From assembly GCA_963732155.1 (NCBI GenBank), contig CAVSYB010000015.1:1-64000 (forward strand): 64,000 nt of DNA, written 5' to 3'. The position numbers and the translations under genes were made by a program. The notes under the pieces were generated by a model, which was not told the origin of the DNA, searched no databases, and was given only the letters and a program-made list of their open reading frames with translations. The DNA is from Roseiarcus sp963732155 (GTDB taxonomy: Bacteria; Pseudomonadota; Alphaproteobacteria; Rhizobiales; Beijerinckiaceae). Positions 60,179-64,000 of the stretch are shown piece after piece (the first letter of the stretch is position 1; each line of letters begins with the position of its first letter).

Positions 60179-60219
60179 CGATTGCAGCCGCCGCGGCCGC
60201 GCAAGGTTGGTGACGACAA

Positions 60220-62781
60220 ATGACCGCAAGCCTGGGCGCGGCGTCAAAAGCCGCGCCGCCGGATCAACCTGCGTCACGCGTCGTGGTCGCCGTCGAGGGC
60301 GTCAACAAGACCTACTCCAGTGGGCGCGCCCTCAGCGACGTAACGATCTCCTGCCGCGCGGGCGAAGTGCGCGCGCTGCTCGGCGAGAACGGGGCCGGCA
60401 AGAGCACGCTCGTCAAGATCATTTCAGGCGCGTTGCGGCCTGATTCGGGGACAGTGCTGCTGCGCGGCGAGCCCGTCGTCTTGCGCAGCCCGATCGATGC
60501 GCTGAGGCGCGGCGTCGGCGTCGTCTACCAGGAGCTGACGCTGCTCGACAACCTTCGCGCCGGCGAGAATGTGTTGCTCGGGCAGGAGCCGGTGTTTCCC
60601 GCCGGCGTCCTGCGCCTGGCGGATCTGTGGCGCACGAGCGAGAAGTTCCTGCGCATGGTCGGGCTTCCCCATCGCGCGAACGCGCCGATCGGCGCCATGC
60701 CGATCGCGCAGAAGCAGCTCCTCGAAGTCGCCAAGGCGATCTCGCGCCAGTTGTCGGTGCTGATCCTCGACGAGCCGACCTCCGCGCTCGGCCACCAGGA
60801 AAGCAAGGCGTTGTTCGCGCTGATCGACATGCTGAAGCAACGCGGCCTGGCGATCATTTATATTTCGCACCGGCTTGAAGAGGTCTTGAGCCTCGCCGAC
60901 ACGATCACCGTGCTGAAGGACGGAGTCGTGGTCGCCGACGTGGCCGCCGGCGCCGTTGACGAGAGCGACCTCATCCGCTTCATGGTCGGCCACGACGTCG
61001 CGACGCGAACGCCGGACGCCGCCACCTCGCCGGCCGCCGAAGCGCCGGCGCTCGAAACGCGAGCCCTCAGCGGCGAAGCCTTCGCCGACGTCTCCTTCTC
61101 CGTCCAGCGCGGCGAAGTGCTGGGCGTCGCCGGCCTTCTCGGTTCGGGGGCGATCGACTTCGCGATGGCGCTGGTCGGCGAGCGCCCGATCGTCTCGGGC
61201 GACATTCTGCGCGACGGGCGGCAAGCGAAGATCGGCAATCCGGGCGATGCGCGGCGTCATGGCGTCGTCTACGCTCCGGAGGATCGCAAGCGCGACGGCC
61301 TGGCGCTCGGCCGGACGGCCGCCGAAAATATCTCGATGGGCGTGCTCGATAGCGTTCGCCGCTTCGGCGTGCTGTCGCTCGGCGAGGAGCGCGACCTGGT
61401 CGTCAAAAGCGCGCGCGACGTCGCTTTGGCCGACCGCCTGCTCGATCGCGAGTGCCGCTTCCTGAGCGGCGGGCAGCAGCAAAAGGTCCTGCTGGCGAGA
61501 TGCCTGGCCACCCGCTCCGACGTGTTCGTGGTGGCCGAGCCGACCCGCGGCGTCGACGTCGGCGCCCGCTCCGAGATCTACGCGATCATTCATCGGCTGG
61601 CGGACGAGGGCAAGGCGATCGTCGTCGTTTCGTCCGATACGCGCGAGATCGAAGAGCTGTGCGATCGCGTCCTGGTGTTCGGCGCCGGCAGGATCATCGG
61701 CGAACTGTCGGGCCGTGCGATCAACCGGGCGGCGGTGATGGCGGCGGTGTCGCGCGGCGCCGAAACCGGCGACGCGCCGCTTTCGGCCGGGCGGCCCGAT
61801 TCGCCATCGCAACGGCTGGCCCATCACCTGACCGCGGCGCTGAGCGCGGCCTTTCCGGCGATCGCCCTGCTGCTGATTTCCGCCGTCTTCGCGTTCTCCA
61901 GCCGCTATTTCCTGACCGGGCAGAACTTCGAGGGGCTGGCGCGCCAGATCGTGGTTCTCGGCCTCGCCAGCGTCGGCCAGATGATGGTCATTCTGACCGG
62001 AGGCATCGATCTGAGCATCGGCGCGACCGCCACGCTGGCCAACCTGGTGTCCGCGCAATTGCTGCTCTCCCAAAGCGCCGCGGTCGCGGCGCCGGCCGCA
62101 TTGGCGCTCGGCGCCCTGGTCGGGGCGGTGAACGCCGCGCTCGTGCGATGGCGCTTTCCGCCCTTTCTCGCCACCTACGCCGTCTCGCTGGTGCTGGGCG
62201 GGCTCAGCCTCGCGTGGTTTCCGCAGAGCGTCGGACCGGTGCCGCAATATTTCTGGGCGCTTTCCAACGCGCAGATCGGTCCGGCGCCGATCGCCACCCT
62301 GCTGATGCTCGCCATCTACGGCGCCGCCTGGTTCGTGCTGTGGCGAACCGCGCTCGGGCGACATCTCTTCGCCTTCGGTCGGGACGCCGAATCGGCTCGC
62401 CTGAGCGGCATCCGCCCGACGCGCGTTCTGATGACGGCCTATGTGACGTCGGGCCTCGCGGCGGCGATGGTCGGGGTTTTTCTGAGCGCGCGCATCGGCG
62501 GCGGGCTTCCGCATTCGGCTTCGGGACTGGAGTTGGACACCATCGCGGCCGTGATGCTGGGCGGCGCGAGCCTGTTCGGCGGCCGCGTGACGATCGGCGG
62601 CACCCTCGCCGGCGTCGCGGTGCTGACGGTGATCGCCAACGGCTTCAACCTGATGCGCATCGACCCTTTCTACACCGGCATTCTGCGCGGCTTGGTGATG
62701 CTGGTGGTGGTGGGCATATGGGCGCTCGCCCAGCAGCGCTCCGCGAACCAACGGCGACGCGTCGCGCAGGCCGCCGCCTGA
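60220..62781 (+). CDS. Fused sugar ABC transporter ATPase and permease (RbsA-RbsC type)
   Basis: An 853-residue protein. Residues ~20-510 are a double ATPase of the RbsA/XylG kind: first Walker A LLGENGAGKSTLVK, Walker B SVLILDEPTSALG, first signature reduced to MPIAQKQLLEVAK; the second half has the degenerate Walker A region GVAGLLGSGAID and a proper signature RFLSGGQQQKVLLARCL. Residues ~535-845 are an RbsC-like permease with about eight to ten helices (MMVILTGGIDLSIGATATLA; FGRDAESARLSGIRPTRVLM; VMLGGASLFGGRVTIGGTLA). Usually these are separate genes; here one chain carries both. No second permease gene is adjacent, so the permease would act as a homodimer of the fusion. Confidence 0.9.
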   Translation: MTASLGAASKAAPPDQPASRVVVAVEGVNKTYSSGRALSDVTISCRAGEVRALLGENGAGKSTLVKIISGALRPDSGTVLLRGEPVVLRSPIDALRRGVGVVYQELTLLDNLRAGENVLLGQEPVFPAGVLRLADLWRTSEKFLRMVGLPHRANAPIGAMPIAQKQLLEVAKAISRQLSVLILDEPTSALGHQESKALFALIDMLKQRGLAIIYISHRLEEVLSLADTITVLKDGVVVADVAAGAVDESDLIRFMVGHDVATRTPDAATSPAAEAPALETRALSGEAFADVSFSVQRGEVLGVAGLLGSGAIDFAMALVGERPIVSGDILRDGRQAKIGNPGDARRHGVVYAPEDRKRDGLALGRTAAENISMGVLDSVRRFGVLSLGEERDLVVKSARDVALADRLLDRECRFLSGGQQQKVLLARCLATRSDVFVVAEPTRGVDVGARSEIYAIIHRLADEGKAIVVVSSDTREIEELCDRVLVFGAGRIIGELSGRAINRAAVMAAVSRGAETGDAPLSAGRPDSPSQRLAHHLTAALSAAFPAIALLLISAVFAFSSRYFLTGQNFEGLARQIVVLGLASVGQMMVILTGGIDLSIGATATLANLVSAQLLLSQSAAVAAPAALALGALVGAVNAALVRWRFPPFLATYAVSLVLGGLSLAWFPQSVGPVPQYFWALSNAQIGPAPIATLLMLAIYGAAWFVLWRTALGRHLFAFGRDAESARLSGIRPTRVLMTAYVTSGLAAAMVGVFLSARIGGGLPHSASGLELDTIAAVMLGGASLFGGRVTIGGTLAGVAVLTVIANGFNLMRIDPFYTGILRGLVMLVVVGIWALAQQRSANQRRRVAQAAA

Positions 62782-62826
62782 CCGTTCGCAGGATCACGGA
62801 TTTCGACGAAAAGAGGAGGCGACGCG

Positions 62827-63789
62827 GTGGATAAGATCGGATGGGCAATCGTCGGAACATCGGGATTCGCCGACTCGGAGGCGGCGCGCGCCATCAAGGA
62901 ATCCGGCGCCGCGCGGCTCATCGGCGCGGTCGGCTCGACGCCGGACAAATCCCGGCAATTCCAGGCGCGCCACGGCGCGTCGCGGTCCTATTCCAGCCTC
63001 GATGAGCTTGCCCGCGACCCCGAGGTTTCCGTGGTCTGGGTCGCCGGGCCGAACAATCTGCACAGCTCGACGAGCATCGAGCTCGCCCGGGCCGGCAAGC
63101 ACATCCTCGTCGAGAAGCCGATGGCGATCGCCGTCGAGGACGCCAAGGCGATGGTGGCCGCCGCCAGCCGGCACAATGTCGCGCTGCGAATCGGCTATCA
63201 TCATCGCTTCCGCAGCGCCCATGCTCGCCTTCGCGAGATCGTCGCGAGCGGACAGCTCGGCAAGATCGGATTCTTCCGCATCCACATGTTCGCGCGCTAT
63301 CCCGGTCCGCCGGCGGCCTGGCGGCAGGCCGCCAACACCAGCGGCGGCTGGGCGATCAACGACGTCGGAACGCACCTGATCGATCTGATGCTGTGGATCA
63401 CCGGTCTTCCGGCCGAAGTGGCCGGGGCGAAGCTGGCCACGCAGCGGTTCGACGTCGAGACGGACGACTGCGTCGCGCTGTTGTTTTCGCTCGGCAAACA
63501 GGGGATCGGGCTCGTCGAGACCTCGACCGCCTTGGCGAGCCCGTCGAGCCGCATCGAAATCCACGGCGACGCCGGATGGGCGCGCGCCGAGGGCACGCTC
63601 GGCGGGTCGGGCAATCTGGAGACTTCCGCCAAGGGCAAGATCGCGCTGCCGGAGCACGATCCGTTCGCGGCCGAGGTGAGGGCGATGAACGAAGCGATCG
63701 AGAACAAGAAGACGATCAGCGCGGAAGGACCGATCGGCGTCGAAAACGTCAGGTTGATCCAGCGGGCGCGTGAGATGAGCCCTCTGTAA
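62827..63789 (+). CDS. Gfo/Idh/MocA family oxidoreductase
   Basis: A 320-residue NAD(P)-dependent sugar/polyol dehydrogenase. N-terminal Rossmann fold IGWAIVGTSGFADSEAARAI, then VVWVAGPNNLHSSTSIELAR and the catalytic-type EKP of HILVEKPMAI; the C-terminal domain holds GGWAINDVGTHLIDLMLWIT with the family Asp and His. The start is GTG at 62827, with AGGAGG 8 bases upstream. It likely oxidises the sugar imported by the preceding transporter; inositol- or glucose-type substrates are common in the family. Confidence 0.9.
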   Translation: MDKIGWAIVGTSGFADSEAARAIKESGAARLIGAVGSTPDKSRQFQARHGASRSYSSLDELARDPEVSVVWVAGPNNLHSSTSIELARAGKHILVEKPMAIAVEDAKAMVAAASRHNVALRIGYHHRFRSAHARLREIVASGQLGKIGFFRIHMFARYPGPPAAWRQAANTSGGWAINDVGTHLIDLMLWITGLPAEVAGAKLATQRFDVETDDCVALLFSLGKQGIGLVETSTALASPSSRIEIHGDAGWARAEGTLGGSGNLETSAKGKIALPEHDPFAAEVRAMNEAIENKKTISAEGPIGVENVRLIQRAREMSPL

Positions 63790-64000
63790 CCCGGCCCGCC
63801 GTCGGCGAGCGGATCGATGTGACAAGCGGACGGATGGGCGCTATGGCCAGCGAACGCCGGGCGCGGCGACGCAACCGGCGAGGCGTCCGGGCGGCGAGCG
63901 TCGCTTGGCGGGGCGCGCCGCGAACGGTCGCCCGCCGAGGCGGCGGCGCGGCCGGCGATTTCTGCGACAGGCCGCAGGACGGGCGAAGGCGCGACGGATG
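63790..64000. other. GC-rich end of the window without a recognisable gene
   Basis: The last 211 bases are very GC-rich. A possible open reading begins with ATG at 63843 on the plus strand, but it is arginine-rich and without motifs. The next real gene may start beyond the window. Confidence 0.4.

Noticed and set aside
1..64000. CRISPR arrays, rRNA genes, complete tRNA genes and insertion sequences.
   Set aside because: I saw no regularly spaced repeats, no rRNA-like stretches, no full cloverleaf and no transposase with DDE-type motifs; the only tRNA piece is the 3' fragment at 10434-10481.

Overview
The window is GC-rich chromosomal DNA whose gene content points to an alphaproteobacterium, most likely of the Hyphomicrobiales (Rhizobiales). 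The indicators are the NasS/NasT-type nitrate operon, a P4-type integrase beside a tRNA-Lys 3' end, and many catabolic operons fed by ABC transporters. Genes are tightly packed, and ATGA, GTGA and TGATG stop/start overlaps are common. I cannot name the genus from the sequence alone.

Bases 1-10481 are one end of an integrated mobile element in decay. It carries, all on the minus strand, a SAM-dependent DNA methyltransferase broken by at least five frameshifts (running off the left edge), an AlpA-like regulator, a YqaE/Pmp3-like membrane protein, a frameshifted replication-relaxation family gene, an intact VirD4/TraG-like ATPase, two small genes, a second VirD4/TraG-like ATPase with one frameshift, a ParE-type toxin-antitoxin pair, a palindrome-rich non-coding region and a tyrosine integrase. 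The element ends at a 48-bp 3' fragment of a tRNA-Lys(CTT) gene, the expected attachment-site scar. A HigBA toxin-antitoxin pair lies just outside it.

Bases 11.5-26.4 kb are chromosomal catabolism. A glutathione S-transferase, an SDR dehydrogenase and a dihydropyrimidinase remnant come first. A divergent cluster follows around an XRE-cupin regulator: enoyl-CoA hydratase and a PuuB-like amine oxidoreductase on one side; a second flavoprotein, a complete spermidine/putrescine-type ABC importer, an ADP-forming acyl-CoA synthetase and an acyl-CoA dehydrogenase on the other. A converging GcvT-family protein follows. This looks like import of a small cationic or amino compound, its oxidation, CoA activation and beta-oxidation-like steps. 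Bases 26.5-30.9 kb encode an RND pump and its lipoprotein adaptor without an outer-membrane partner.

Bases 31.2-42 kb hold the least familiar system. A minus-strand operon encodes a Tm-1-like protein, a PEP-hydrolase-like TIM barrel, a class II aldolase-like protein with altered active-site residues, a lipoyl-domain/E1-alpha fusion, E1-beta and, after a gap, both subunits of an aconitase X enzyme. A divergent DeoR regulator and paired direct repeats control its head. An HSL-family esterase and an amidohydrolase follow.

Bases 42.3-54.1 kb are a complete nitrate assimilation locus in the order nasT, nasS, leader, nitrate/nitrite MFS transporter, globin, NirB-like flavoprotein, nirA, an Fe-S/FAD/NADPH reductase, nasA and nirC. 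The leader has a strong intrinsic terminator directly preceded by a hairpin with an ANTAR-type A1/G4 hexaloop, so NasT antitermination is readable from the sequence.

Bases 54.2-64 kb hold a TPP-dependent enzyme divergent from an aldehyde dehydrogenase, an IclR regulator, a sugar-type ABC importer whose ATPase and permease are fused in one 853-residue protein, and a Gfo/Idh/MocA dehydrogenase. This looks like a sugar or polyol uptake and oxidation locus.
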